Part shown: piece after piece, positions 44,623-53,674 of the stretch
How positions within the stretch are numbered: the stretch's first letter is position 1
Layout of the letters: every line of letters begins with the position of its first letter
Source: Mesosutterella faecium
Lineage (GTDB): Bacteria > Pseudomonadota > Gammaproteobacteria > Burkholderiales > Burkholderiaceae_F
Length of the DNA: 64,000 nucleotides
NCBI RefSeq assembly: GCF_022809315.2
Contig: NZ_JAKZJU020000001.1
Span: 2,207,001-2,271,000 of the forward strand
Direction: 5' to 3'
Translations under genes and position numbers: made by a program
The notes under the pieces: model-generated
The model's database searches: none
Told to the model about the DNA's origin: nothing
Seen by the model: the letters and a program-made list of their open reading frames with translations, nothing else

Positions 44623-46518
44623 ATGACGCGGGAAGACAAAGCAAAGGGCGGCCGCAGCGCGGCCGCGGTTCTGCCGGCCGCCGCAATGGCGGTCTGCGCC
44701 GCGGCGGCCGCCGCCGTCCTCTTCTTCACCTCGGGCGACGCCCCGGGAAACGAAGAGCGCGCCTCCTACCCCAGCGCCGCCGCGGCCCACGTCGAGCCCG
44801 GCTCGCCCGTGGTGAGGATGGGCCTCATCGACTTCAGCTATTCATCCACCAACTCCCGCGAAATCGACCGGACGCTCGAAGTGATCCGGCGCGCGGTCGC
44901 GCCGTTAAAGCTCGAGGCGGTGCGCTACCGCGCCGAGGACCTCGACCGCGAGGTGAAAGCTGGCCGCATCGATTTCTTCGTCGCGAGCTCGGGCTTTTAC
45001 TGGCGCATGATCCCCTACGGGGCCCGGGGGCTCGCCACGCTTGTGAATCCCTCCCGCCCCGACCCCAACCACAGCAGCGGCGCCTCCTTCATCGTGCCCG
45101 CCTCCTCGCCCGCGCGCACCATCGAGGACCTGCGCGGCCTGCGGCTTGCCGCGAGCTACCCCACGGCCTTCATGGGCTACCGGATCTCGATGGCGGATCT
45201 GGTCGAGCGCGGCTACGACTGGGAGCATTTCTTCCGCTCGGTCTCCTTCACCGGAACGCCCTACGTGCACGGGCTCATGCACAAGATCATCGCGGGCGAG
45301 TCGGACGTCACCATCATCCCCTCCTGCACCTGGGAGGAGATGACCCCGAAGGAGCGCTCGGGCTTCAGGCTCGTGGGCGTGCGGGAGAACACCGGCATGG
45401 AGTGCCTGTCGACCACGCGGGCCTACCCCGGGCACACGCTCGCGGTGATGAACGGCGTGAAGCCCGCGGTCGCCGCCCGGGTCGCCTCCGCGGTCCTCAC
45501 GATGAAAAGCGTCGGGGGGAGCGAGGCCTGGAGCATCGCCACCGACTTCACCGCCGTGGACCAGGCCTACCGGGACCTCCGGATCGGGCCCTACGCGTAT
45601 CTGAGGGAGCCGACGCTGCGGCGCTGGCTGAGGCAGTACCGCTCGGCGGTCCTCTTCGCGCTCATGCTGGTGGCGGGGCTTGCCTTCCACGCCTGGCGCT
45701 CCGACGAGCTCGTGCGGCGCCGCACCGCGCAGCTGCGCTCCGAGGAGGCCGCCCGGGAGCAGGCCTCCCGGGCGCTCGAGGAGCTCAACCAGCGCATGGA
45801 GCGCATGCACAAGGCAAACGTCGTGGGGCAGCTCTCGAGCATGATCTCCCACGAGCTCGCGCAGCCGCTTGCCGCCATCCGCTACTACTGCGAGGGCGAG
45901 CGCGAGCTGCTCCGGAATCCGCAGGAGAAGGCCCCGGCGCTTAGGACCTGCAACGAGCGCATCAGCTCGCAGGCCGACCGCGCGATCGCGATCGTGGAAA
46001 AGGTGAGAAGCTACGCCCGGTCCGAGGCGACCCGGGAGGAGCGCGTGGACCTCGCCCGCACGCTCTCCCAGGTGCTCACGGAACTGCGCGTGAAGGGGAT
46101 CGGGAAGGTCGAAGTCTCGCGCTCGATTCCCGAAAAGCTCCCCGTGCGGGGCGATCCCCTGGAGCTCGAGCTCCTCTTCTGGAACCTCCTCAAGAACGCG
46201 ACCGAGGCGGCGCTGCGCTCCGACGAGCCCCGGATTCGGATCGAAGCGGCCGCCTCGGTGGGCCGCGCGGAGATCGTGATTGAAAACTCGGGGCCGCAGA
46301 TGACGGACGAGGACATGGAGCGGCTTGCCTCGCCCCTCTCCAGCACGCGAAGGGGCGGGCTCGGGCTCGGGGTCGCGATCGCCCGCTCGATTGCGGAATC
46401 CTCGGGCGGCGGGCTTGAATTCGCGCGCCGCCCGGCGGGGGGCCTCACGGCCCTCGTGCGGCTGCCGGCCTGGGAGGACGGGGGCGCGGATCCGGACGGG
46501 AAAAAGGAGAAGGCATGA
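44623..46518 (+). CDS. TtrS-like sensor histidine kinase 2 with PhnD-type periplasmic domain
   Basis: 631 residues. An N-terminal uncleaved membrane anchor (about 13-36) precedes an extracytoplasmic PhnD-like domain (about 60-330, beginning VVRMGLIDFSYSSTN). A second helix (about 345-365), coiled coil, H-box SHELAQPLAAIRYY with His about 410, and HATPase motifs NLLKNATEAA and GLGLGVAIA follow. The domain order equals that of the kinase at 23477, but the sensor domains differ clearly, as expected for different ligands. It lies 76 bases downstream of cytochrome C on the same strand and overlaps the next gene by 4 bases. Confidence 0.88.
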   Translation: MTREDKAKGGRSAAAVLPAAAMAVCAAAAAAVLFFTSGDAPGNEERASYPSAAAAHVEPGSPVVRMGLIDFSYSSTNSREIDRTLEVIRRAVAPLKLEAVRYRAEDLDREVKAGRIDFFVASSGFYWRMIPYGARGLATLVNPSRPDPNHSSGASFIVPASSPARTIEDLRGLRLAASYPTAFMGYRISMADLVERGYDWEHFFRSVSFTGTPYVHGLMHKIIAGESDVTIIPSCTWEEMTPKERSGFRLVGVRENTGMECLSTTRAYPGHTLAVMNGVKPAVAARVASAVLTMKSVGGSEAWSIATDFTAVDQAYRDLRIGPYAYLREPTLRRWLRQYRSAVLFALMLVAGLAFHAWRSDELVRRRTAQLRSEEAAREQASRALEELNQRMERMHKANVVGQLSSMISHELAQPLAAIRYYCEGERELLRNPQEKAPALRTCNERISSQADRAIAIVEKVRSYARSEATREERVDLARTLSQVLTELRVKGIGKVEVSRSIPEKLPVRGDPLELELLFWNLLKNATEAALRSDEPRIRIEAAASVGRAEIVIENSGPQMTDEDMERLASPLSSTRRGGLGLGVAIARSIAESSGGGLEFARRPAGGLTALVRLPAWEDGGADPDGKKEKA

Positions 46519-47159
46519 AGGAAGAAGACAGGCAGCGCGTGCTCGTGCGCATTGTGGACGACGACCCGGACGTGCGGGAGGCCGAGTCCTTCATGCTCGA
46601 CTGCAAGGGCTGGAAGACCCGCTGCTACGACTCGGCCCGGGCCTTTCTCGTGGGCGACGCCTCAAGCGTCCCGGGCTGCCTCGTGCTCGACATCCGGATG
46701 CCGGGCATGAGCGGTATCGAGCTGCAGGCCGAGATGCGGCGCCGCGGCTACACGCTCCCCATCATCTTCCTCACCGGGCACGCCGACGTCGACTCCGCTG
46801 TGAAGACCCTGCGGCGCGGGGCGGCCGACTTCCTGCAAAAGCCTGTGGAAAACGAGCGGCTCCTCGAGTCGATCGAGCGCTGCTGCGACCTGTCGCTTGC
46901 GGCCTCGCGCGGGGAGCTCACGGGCGAGGAGGCCGCGCGGGCGCTCTCCGAAATGAGCGCGCGCGAAGCGCAGGTCTCGGGCCTCATCGCCCAGGGCGTG
47001 AGCAACCGCGAGATCGCCTCGCGCCTGGGCCTTTCGGAGCGGACCGTGCAGGGCCACAGGAACAACATCTACAGGCGGCTTCGCGTGCACAACGAGGACG
47101 GTTTCCTCGAGTGCCTCAGGCGCGCGGCGGACTGGAAGCGGGACAACGGGCTCGATTAG
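46515..47159 (+). CDS. FixJ/TtrR-like response regulator 2
   Basis: 214 residues. A receiver domain with DDD (15-17), phospho-acceptor Asp59 (VLDIRMPG) and Lys in QKPVE, then a LuxR-type helix-turn-helix (ASRLGLSERTVQGHRNNIY). It is translationally coupled to the kinase through ATGA. It probably controls the flavoprotein C operon via the palindrome upstream of 42464. Confidence 0.92.
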   Translation: MKEEDRQRVLVRIVDDDPDVREAESFMLDCKGWKTRCYDSARAFLVGDASSVPGCLVLDIRMPGMSGIELQAEMRRRGYTLPIIFLTGHADVDSAVKTLRRGAADFLQKPVENERLLESIERCCDLSLAASRGELTGEEAARALSEMSAREAQVSGLIAQGVSNREIASRLGLSERTVQGHRNNIYRRLRVHNEDGFLECLRRAADWKRDNGLD

Positions 47160-47177
47160 CCTGCGGCCTGCCGGCCG

Positions 47178-47945
47178 CTAGCCGATAAAGCGCTCGATCT
47201 GGCGCTCTGTGGCCTGCGGAAGGAGCTTGGCGAGCCAGGAGCCGATGCGCTCCTTCGATTCTTCAGGCGTGCGCTCCGCGCGAAGAGCCGCGGGCCCGAA
47301 AAAGCTCTCCGGGGTGGTGAGGCGCGAGAGCCCCCAGCCGTAGGGCCGGCCGTTCCTGTCGTGCGCCATCTCGAAGTCCGCGGTCACGATCCAGCAGCCT
47401 TTCTGCAGCCGCGTGAGCGCGGTCTCAAAGCTTTCCGCACGGGGGGCGTCCGCCGCCGCGCCCCCTTCTTCCAGCGCGGCCTCAAGCCGCGCGAGCTTGC
47501 CCGCGCCAGGATCTGGCGCCGCAAGGGATTCCTTCTTCCCTCTGCGGCGCGAGTAGCCGGAGAGCGCCCTCAATTCTTTCAAAAGGAGCGAGTCCTCGCC
47601 CCGCAGCGTCTCGAGGATCCGCCGCTCGGAGGCAGAAAGCGGCCAGCGGCTTCTCCTGTAGTTGAGAAAGTCCGGGAACCACCGCTCGCTCACGAACCCC
47701 ATGCCGCGGAAGAACTTCGCGTAGGCGAAGTTCCCAAGCGAGATGATCCTCCCCTTCCAGTCCCAGACCGGCCACTGCCAGCGCCCGTCGCCGTACTCAA
47801 CGTACCAGAGGTCGGGCGGGCAGGCCTCTTCGAGCGAAAAGCCCTCGATGTCGTTTTTGAAAAAAGGAAGGAACCCGTCGCGCCGGATGAGGCCGACGAT
47901 GTCCTCCGCGCTTCGCACCAGCTTCTTTTTCCCGGCCGCAGGCAT
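47178..47945 (-). CDS. AlkZ-related/winged-helix-like protein
   Basis: 255 residues from the ATG at 47945, which has GGGAGGGG upstream. A more distal ATG at 48002 falls inside the loop of the gltS terminator and is unlikely. The sequence (FLPFFKNDIEGFSLEE, WPVWDWKGRIISLGNFAYAKF, LLPQATERQIERFIG) resembles proteins annotated as AlkZ-related, distant from the AlkZ/YcaQ DNA glycosylases that repair interstrand crosslinks. The catalytic QxQ/QxD-type motif is not evident, so activity is uncertain. It is convergent with the regulator gene ending at 47159. Confidence 0.6.
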   Translation of the reverse strand: MPAAGKKKLVRSAEDIVGLIRRDGFLPFFKNDIEGFSLEEACPPDLWYVEYGDGRWQWPVWDWKGRIISLGNFAYAKFFRGMGFVSERWFPDFLNYRRSRWPLSASERRILETLRGEDSLLLKELRALSGYSRRRGKKESLAAPDPGAGKLARLEAALEEGGAAADAPRAESFETALTRLQKGCWIVTADFEMAHDRNGRPYGWGLSRLTTPESFFGPAALRAERTPEESKERIGSWLAKLLPQATERQIERFIG

Positions 47946-47985
47946 CGCTTCGCCCCTCCCTTCCCTGTCTTCTTTTCCTGACGCG

Positions 47986-48018
47986 AAGCCCCCGTCCGGC
48001 ATACCCGGGCGGGGGCTT
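47986..48018 (-). terminator. Hairpin terminator of gltS
   Basis: AAGCCCCCG (minus strand, 48018-48010) pairs perfectly with CGGGGGCTT (47994-47986). The T-run is weak. It lies 70 bases after the gltS stop. Confidence 0.55.
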
Positions 48019-48087
48019 GTCCCCTGGAAGGTCAGTTTAATGCCGCCCCGGGGGAGGGAAGAGGCCCCCGGAGAGTCCCTCGGATCC

Positions 48088-49335
48088 TCACCAGGTCGCG
48101 AGATAGGTGATCACGAGCGCGTTGATGAAGTCGATCAGGAAGGCGCCCACGATGCTCACGATGAGCCAGGCCTTGGGGCTCTGGCCGTACTTCTCGCCCA
48201 CGGCCTGCATGTTGGCCAGGCCGTTTACCGTCGCGCCCATCGAAAAGCCGATCCCGCCCACGGTGAGCATCACCGCGTCGTAGGAGCGCCCGAAGAGCGT
48301 GAACATCACAAGCCACGCGTAAAGCAGCATGAGAAGCGTCTGGCCGGCGAGGATCACGAGCATCGGGACCGCGAGGTGCACGAGCTCGTAGAGCTTGAGC
48401 GAGTTGATCGCCATCGTGACGAAAAGCACGAGGCTGATGTCGGCCACGGCGTCGAGCCCCTTGCCCTGGACGCGGTAGAGGCCCGTGAAGTCGCCCACGT
48501 TTCGGACGATGGCGGCGACAATCATCGAGCCGATGTAGGCGGGCAGCGTGACGAACTGCCCGAGGTAGCTCGAGACGATGGCGCCGAGCGCGACGCAGAC
48601 CGCCACGATGCCGCCCGCGCGCATGAGCTGCTCGGTGAAGGTGGGCTCCTTCGCGGCCGACCCAGGCGCAAGCCCGGTTTCCATCTCCTTGGGCAGGTGC
48701 AGCTGCGGCTCGGGCTTGTCCACCTCCTTCGGAGTCTTCACCTTGTAGCGGCGGATCGCCCACTCGCCGAAGGGCCCGCCGATCAGCAGCGCCGCCACCA
48801 TGCCGAAGGTAGCCGAGGTGATGCCGACCGCGGTGCCGCCGGTGACGCCGTAGGTCTGCTCGAAGTACGGCCCGAAGGCCGCGGCCGTGCCGAGGCCGCC
48901 CATCATGGACACCGACCCGGAGAGGATGCCGTAGTGGGGGTCAAGGCCCATCAGTTCCGAAAGCCCCATGCCGAGGAAGTTCTGCAGCACGCAGAGCACC
49001 GACACCGCCACGAGAAAGCCCACCAGCATCCGCCCGCCCTGCGTGATGAGCTTCACGCTCGCCATGAGGCCCACGGTCGTGTAGAAGGCGAGCATGAGCA
49101 GCGTCTGCAGCGACGAGTCGAAGTGCACCTTGAGGACCCCGCAGCCCTCGAGCACCGAGAGGATGAGGGCGAAGGTCATGCCGCCCACCACGGGGCTCGG
49201 GATCGCGTATTTCTCGAGAACCGGGATCTTTTTCTTCGCCCAGACGCCGAAATAGTAGGTGATGACGGCAAGCGCCACGGCCTGGATGGCGCTCACGTTG
49301 ATAAGAAGGGTTCCTGCCTTGACTGTGTAATCCAT
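48088..49335 (-). CDS. gltS: Sodium/glutamate symporter GltS
   Basis: 415 residues. Two inverted halves, each with about five helices and a reentrant loop: SGSVSMMGGLGTAAAFGP in the first and MLTVGGIGFSMGATVNGLAN in the second. A cytoplasmic Pro/Glu-rich linker (about 205-235) joins them. It imports glutamate with Na+. The gene is monocistronic, with a terminator downstream. An AT-rich promoter region lies around 49400-49450; TTGTTA and TGTTAT elements 18 bases apart are plausible. Confidence 0.92.
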   Translation of the reverse strand: MDYTVKAGTLLINVSAIQAVALAVITYYFGVWAKKKIPVLEKYAIPSPVVGGMTFALILSVLEGCGVLKVHFDSSLQTLLMLAFYTTVGLMASVKLITQGGRMLVGFLVAVSVLCVLQNFLGMGLSELMGLDPHYGILSGSVSMMGGLGTAAAFGPYFEQTYGVTGGTAVGITSATFGMVAALLIGGPFGEWAIRRYKVKTPKEVDKPEPQLHLPKEMETGLAPGSAAKEPTFTEQLMRAGGIVAVCVALGAIVSSYLGQFVTLPAYIGSMIVAAIVRNVGDFTGLYRVQGKGLDAVADISLVLFVTMAINSLKLYELVHLAVPMLVILAGQTLLMLLYAWLVMFTLFGRSYDAVMLTVGGIGFSMGATVNGLANMQAVGEKYGQSPKAWLIVSIVGAFLIDFINALVITYLATW

Positions 49336-49789
49336 TTTGACTTCGTGTTCTCTGTGATACCTGCGGCACCGCGGCGGCGCGCGTGAGACGTAAGGTTACT
49401 CGTTTTTGCGGATAACACAAACAGCAATTTACCTGTAACAACTGGTGCCTTAACCCTTTTGAATGCTCTTTTCTCTTTGGATTTTCAGAGGCTTGAAGAG
49501 AAATCCGCCGGAAGGAACAGTCCCTGGAAAAGAACTTTTGGGGAATTTTCGGTGTTCGGGCGCGGTGACGTTTATAAAAAGGAGAAAATCCCGGGCGCAG
49601 GAGACAGCGCCAGGCGCAGCTTCAGATAGTCGGTCGCCGCAGGCGAGCCGAGGCCTTCCATTTGAGACGGACAGCCTGAATTCAGCGGATTTCACGTAAA
49701 AAAGGGGCCGGGCCCCTGAAGGCCTGGGGTTTCTCCAAAAGCCTCTTCAGGCTGCCGGCGGACTTTTCCTGGGATGAGACAGGCGCCTT
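49336..49789. other. Intergenic region upstream of gltS and downstream of the feo genes
   Basis: The left part carries the presumed gltS promoter. The stretch 49460-49690 holds no feature I can support. A minus-strand terminator for the feo operon lies at 49698-49718. Confidence 0.5.
49698..49718 (-). terminator. Rho-independent terminator of the feo operon
   Basis: Minus strand AGGGGC-CCG-GCCCCT followed by a T-run (49703-49698), 72 bases after the stop of the Cys-rich gene. Confidence 0.7.
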
Positions 49790-49966
49790 TCAGCGCTTTT
49801 CCGGCCCCCGGCCCGGGTCCTTCCCGCAGCCGCAGCAGCCGCCGCAGGATCCGCCCCCGCAGCCGCATCCACAGCCGCAGCCTCCGCGCTTTCTCCTGCG
49901 GATGATGGAAACAAGGGCTGCGGCGACGGCCGCCGCAAGCAGCGCCCCGAGGATGTAGTCAGCCAT
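49790..49966 (-). CDS. FeoB-associated Cys-rich membrane protein
   Basis: 58 residues: MADYILGALLAAAVAAA forms a single transmembrane helix (about 4-22), followed by IIRRRKR and a Cys/Gly cluster with nine Cys between residues 30 and 48. This matches the small Cys-rich proteins often encoded after feoB, thought to assist ferrous iron uptake in a FeoC-like or metal-handling role. A GGAGAAAG site precedes the ATG. It lies 18 bases downstream of the FeoAB gene in the same direction. Confidence 0.85.
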   Translation of the reverse strand: MADYILGALLAAAVAAALVSIIRRRKRGGCGCGCGCGGGSCGGCCGCGKDPGRGPEKR

Positions 49967-49984
49967 AGCTTTCTCCTTTTTTGT

Positions 49985-52348
49985 TCACGAGAGGCCCGCG
50001 AGCCGCCCGATGCCGTAAATCAGGAAGGCCGCCGCCCAGGCGACCGCGCACTGGAAAAAGACGAGCTCGACCGCGCTCCTGCCCCCCAGCTCGCGCTTTA
50101 CCGAGGCGATCGCCGCGATGCAGGGCGTGTAAAGGAGGCAGAAGACGAGAAGCGAAAAGGCGGCGAGCGGCGTCAGGGACGCGCGAAGCGCCGGGACGCT
50201 CCCGTAAAGCACCGACAGGGTCGAGACCACGCTTTCCTTCGCGAGGAACCCCGAAATGAGGGACGTGGAGACGCGCCAGTCGCCGATCCCGAGCGGCGCG
50301 AAGATCGGAGCGATCGCGCCCGCCGCCGAGGCGAGGATGCTGTCCTCGGAGTTCTGCACCATGTTGAGCGTGAAGTCGAAGCTCTGCAGGAACCAGACTA
50401 CGATCGTGCCCACGAAGATCACCGTGAAGGCCCTCTGCAGGAAGTCCTTCGCCTTGTCCCACATGAGCCGCAGCGTGTTCTGCAGGCCGGGGAGCCGGTA
50501 GTTGGGCAGTTCCATCACGAAAGGCACCGCCTCGCCCTCGGCCCGGAAGCGCTTCGAGGCGAGCGCGACGAGGATTCCGGTCATGATCCCGATCAGGTAG
50601 AGCGAGACCATCACAAGCCCCCCGTGCTTCGGGAAAAAGGCCGCGGTGAAGAAGGCGTAGATCGGCATCTTGGCCGAGCAGCTCATGAAGGGCGTGAGGA
50701 GGATCGTGAAGCGCCGGTCGCGCTCGGAAGGCAGCGTCCGGGTCGACATCACCGCGGGCACCGTGCAGCCAAAACCGATCAGCAGCGGCACGATGCTGCG
50801 GCCCGAAAGGCCGATTTTCCGCAGGAGCTTGTCCATCACGAAGGCGACCCGCGCCATGTAGCCGCTGTCTTCCAGCATGGACAGGAAGAAAAAGAGCACG
50901 ACGATGATCGGGATGAAGCTCACGACGCTGCCCACGCCGTTCATGACCGCGTCGACCACGAGCGACTTCATCGCCTCGTTCACGCCCGAGGCCTCGAGCG
51001 CCTCGGAGGCCCGGTCGGTCAGCCATTCGATCCCCGCGGCGAGCTCGTCCTGCAGGAACGCCCCCACCACGCTGAAGGTGAGCCAGAAGACCACCGCCAT
51101 GATTGCGACGAAGGCCGGGATCGCGGTGAAGCGCCCGGTGAGGATCCGGTCGATCCTCTGGCTTCTCTCGTGCTCGCGGCTGCGGCGCGGCTTCACCACC
51201 GTGCGGGCGCAGAGCCTGCGGATGAAGAGAAAGCGCATGTCGGCCATGGCCGCGGCACGGTCGAGCCCCCGCTCGGCCTCCATCTGCTGCACGATGTGCC
51301 CGATCATGTCCTTTTCGTTTGGCTCGAGCTTTAAGTCCCGCTCGACGATCGGGTCGCCCTCGATCAGCTTGCCCGCGGCGAAGCGCACCGGGATGCCCGC
51401 GGCCCTCGCGTGGTCCTCGACCAGGTGCATGATGCCGTGGATGCAGCGGTGCACGGCCCCGCCGTGGTCGTCGCGGCCGCAGAAGTCCGTGCGGCCCGGC
51501 AGCTCGTGGTAGCGCGCGATGTGCACCGCGTGCCGCACGAGCTCGTCGACGCCCTGGTTCTTCTTCGCGGAGATCGGCACCACCGGGATCTGCAGGATCG
51601 ACTCCATCTCGTTGATGTGGATCGTGCCGCCGTTGCCCTCCATCTCGTCCATCATGTTGAGGGCGAGCACCACCGGGACCCCGAGCTCCATGAGCTGCAT
51701 GGTGAGGTAGAGGTTGCGCTCGATGTTGGTCGCGTCGACGATGTTGATGATCGCCGAGGGCTTCTCGCGCAGGATGAACTCCCGGGAGATGATCTCCTCG
51801 CTCGTGTAGGGCGAGAGCGAATAAATGCCCGGCAGGTCCGTCACCTCGAGCTCGGGGTGCCCCTTGATGAAGCCGCTCTTCCTGTCGACCGTGACGCCGG
51901 GAAAGTTGCCGACGTGCTGGTTCGAGCCCGTGAGCTGGTTAAAGAGCGTGGTCTTGCCGCAGTTCTGGTTCCCCACGAGCGCGAAGGTGAGCTTTCCCTC
52001 GATGGGGCTCGCGTGCTCCTCCTCGTAGTTCTCCTGGAAGCTGCGCTCTTCGCCGAGCGCCGGGTGCGGCACAAGGCTCAGGTCCTCGTCGTCGGCGGCC
52101 TCCTGCGCGGCCCGCGGCTCGTCCCGGACCCCCTCGATGCCGATCTTCTCGGCGTCTGCCACCCGGAGCGTGAGCGAGTAGCCCTGCACGAGCAGCTCCA
52201 TCGGGTCGCCCATCGGGGCGTACTTGACCAGAACCACCTCGACGCCCGGGATGAGGCCCATGTCGAGGAAGTGCTGCCGCAGCGCCCCCTCGCCCCCCAC
52301 CGTCGTCACCGTCGCGGCCTTGCCGACAGGCAGTTCGCGTAAATTCAT
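49985..52348 (-). CDS. feoB: Fused FeoA-FeoB ferrous iron transporter
   Basis: 787 residues. The first 75 residues form a FeoA SH3-like domain (MNLRELPVGKAATVTTVGG). After an acidic linker (about 76-118), a FeoB G-domain carries G1 GNQNCGKT (126-133), G3 DLPG and G4 NMMD. A GDI-type helical domain and about eight membrane helices with two gate motifs (one near LLIGFGCTVPAVMSTRTL) follow. The fusion joins the FeoA partner, usually a separate protein, to the transporter. It imports Fe2+ under anoxic conditions. AAGGAG precedes the ATG at 52348. The Cys-rich gene lies immediately downstream. Confidence 0.94.
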   Translation of the reverse strand: MNLRELPVGKAATVTTVGGEGALRQHFLDMGLIPGVEVVLVKYAPMGDPMELLVQGYSLTLRVADAEKIGIEGVRDEPRAAQEAADDEDLSLVPHPALGEERSFQENYEEEHASPIEGKLTFALVGNQNCGKTTLFNQLTGSNQHVGNFPGVTVDRKSGFIKGHPELEVTDLPGIYSLSPYTSEEIISREFILREKPSAIINIVDATNIERNLYLTMQLMELGVPVVLALNMMDEMEGNGGTIHINEMESILQIPVVPISAKKNQGVDELVRHAVHIARYHELPGRTDFCGRDDHGGAVHRCIHGIMHLVEDHARAAGIPVRFAAGKLIEGDPIVERDLKLEPNEKDMIGHIVQQMEAERGLDRAAAMADMRFLFIRRLCARTVVKPRRSREHERSQRIDRILTGRFTAIPAFVAIMAVVFWLTFSVVGAFLQDELAAGIEWLTDRASEALEASGVNEAMKSLVVDAVMNGVGSVVSFIPIIVVLFFFLSMLEDSGYMARVAFVMDKLLRKIGLSGRSIVPLLIGFGCTVPAVMSTRTLPSERDRRFTILLTPFMSCSAKMPIYAFFTAAFFPKHGGLVMVSLYLIGIMTGILVALASKRFRAEGEAVPFVMELPNYRLPGLQNTLRLMWDKAKDFLQRAFTVIFVGTIVVWFLQSFDFTLNMVQNSEDSILASAAGAIAPIFAPLGIGDWRVSTSLISGFLAKESVVSTLSVLYGSVPALRASLTPLAAFSLLVFCLLYTPCIAAIASVKRELGGRSAVELVFFQCAVAWAAAFLIYGIGRLAGLS

Positions 52349-52500
52349 CGGCAGATCTCCTTGACGCCCCCGGGCCTGGGACTTTGCTTTGTTTTTAACC
52401 GGCCCGAAAAACTGCAGCTTCCCCTCCGCCTGCCGCGGCGGAGGGCCGCATTGTAGTCCCTTCGGGGCCGCGCGCGGGCGCGGCCTTCGGAAGGGCGCCC

Positions 52501-53598
52501 TCAGCCCAGGTGCCGCAGCACGAAGGCCGTCATCACGCGCGGCCCCATCGGCAGCAGCGTGTCGTCAAAGTGCATGTTCCGGTCGTGCAGCCCCGGGACG
52601 GCGCCCACGCCGATGCCGAGGTAGCCCGTCCGGATCGAGGGCTTGTGCGACTTGAAAAAGAAGAAGTCCTCGCTGCCGCCCCCGCAGTCGGGCGCAAGGG
52701 CCTCGGGCCCGAGCGCGCTGCGGATGCAGTCCTCGAGCTCGGCGTGAATCTCCGGGTCGTATTCGGCGGCCGGGCCGACGCTGCCCAGCTCCACCTCGGC
52801 CTTCGCCCCCACGGAGGAGGCCGCGCCCTGCACCGCTCTTTCGAATTTATCGAGCAGCTCCTTCATCACGGCGTTCTCGCGCGCCCGGATGTCGAACTGC
52901 ATCGTGCACAGCGGCGGCACCACGTTCATCGGCCCCTCGACCCGGATGCGGCTCGGGACCACGGTCCAGTGGCTGTCGGGCGTGAGGTGGATCGCGTTCA
53001 CGGCGAAGACCGCGGCGGCCGCGGCCTCGATCGCGTTCACCCCGAGCTGGGGGCGCGAGCCGTGGGCGATGCGGCCGAGAAACCGCACGACCGGGAAGGC
53101 GAAGGCGTTGTAGGTGACGCCCGCGCAGACCTTTCCGGGCGGCAGGTCCTGGATCGGGCGGATGTGGGCCCCGAGGGCGATGTCCACGTCGTCGACCACC
53201 CCCTCCCTGATCATCCGCAGCGCCCCGGTGAGCAGCTCCTCGGCGGGCTGGAAGAGGATCTTGAGCGTGCCGCGGCGGATCCTTCCCGCAAGCCTCGAGG
53301 CGGTCTCGAGCATCATCGCCATGTGCGCGTCGTGCCCGCAGGCGTGGACCGCGACGGTCCGGCCGTCCTCCGTGAAGGGCAGCGCGTCCATGTCGCTGCG
53401 AAGCAGCAGCACGGGCCCGGGCTCCCGGCCCCGGATCACAGCAAGCACCCCGTTCGTGTCCCCGATCCTCGAGGCCTCGATCCCCAGGGCGCGAAGCTTC
53501 GCGAGCACGAAATCGGCCGTCCGCGCGACGTCAAACCCGAGCTCGGCCATCGGATGCAGCTCCCGGCGAAGTTCGGTCGAATTGTAAATTTCAGGCAT
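52501..53598 (-). CDS. M20 family metallo-amidohydrolase
   Basis: 365 residues of the M20D type (hippurate/N-acyl-amino-acid amidohydrolase family). Metal-binding features are RSDMDALP and ACGHDAHMAMML, followed by QPAEE with the general-base Glu. A lid/dimerisation domain lies at about 165-275. It probably hydrolyses an N-acylated amino acid or similar amide in the cytoplasm. The start has an excellent AAGGAGGTG. There is no neighbour that defines a pathway. Confidence 0.88.
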   Translation of the reverse strand: MPEIYNSTELRRELHPMAELGFDVARTADFVLAKLRALGIEASRIGDTNGVLAVIRGREPGPVLLLRSDMDALPFTEDGRTVAVHACGHDAHMAMMLETASRLAGRIRRGTLKILFQPAEELLTGALRMIREGVVDDVDIALGAHIRPIQDLPPGKVCAGVTYNAFAFPVVRFLGRIAHGSRPQLGVNAIEAAAAAVFAVNAIHLTPDSHWTVVPSRIRVEGPMNVVPPLCTMQFDIRARENAVMKELLDKFERAVQGAASSVGAKAEVELGSVGPAAEYDPEIHAELEDCIRSALGPEALAPDCGGGSEDFFFFKSHKPSIRTGYLGIGVGAVPGLHDRNMHFDDTLLPMGPRVMTAFVLRHLG

Positions 53599-53674
53599 GA
53601 AGCACCTCCTTTTTTGCCCGCATTTCCCGCATCTCCCGCATTTCCCTTAAGGCCGGCCGCCTCGCCGCCCTCCT

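Noticed and set aside
47946..48002. Upstream ATG (48002) as the start of the AlkZ-like gene
   Set aside because: It lies in the loop of the gltS terminator hairpin and lacks a ribosome-binding site. The ATG at 47945 has GGGAGGGG.
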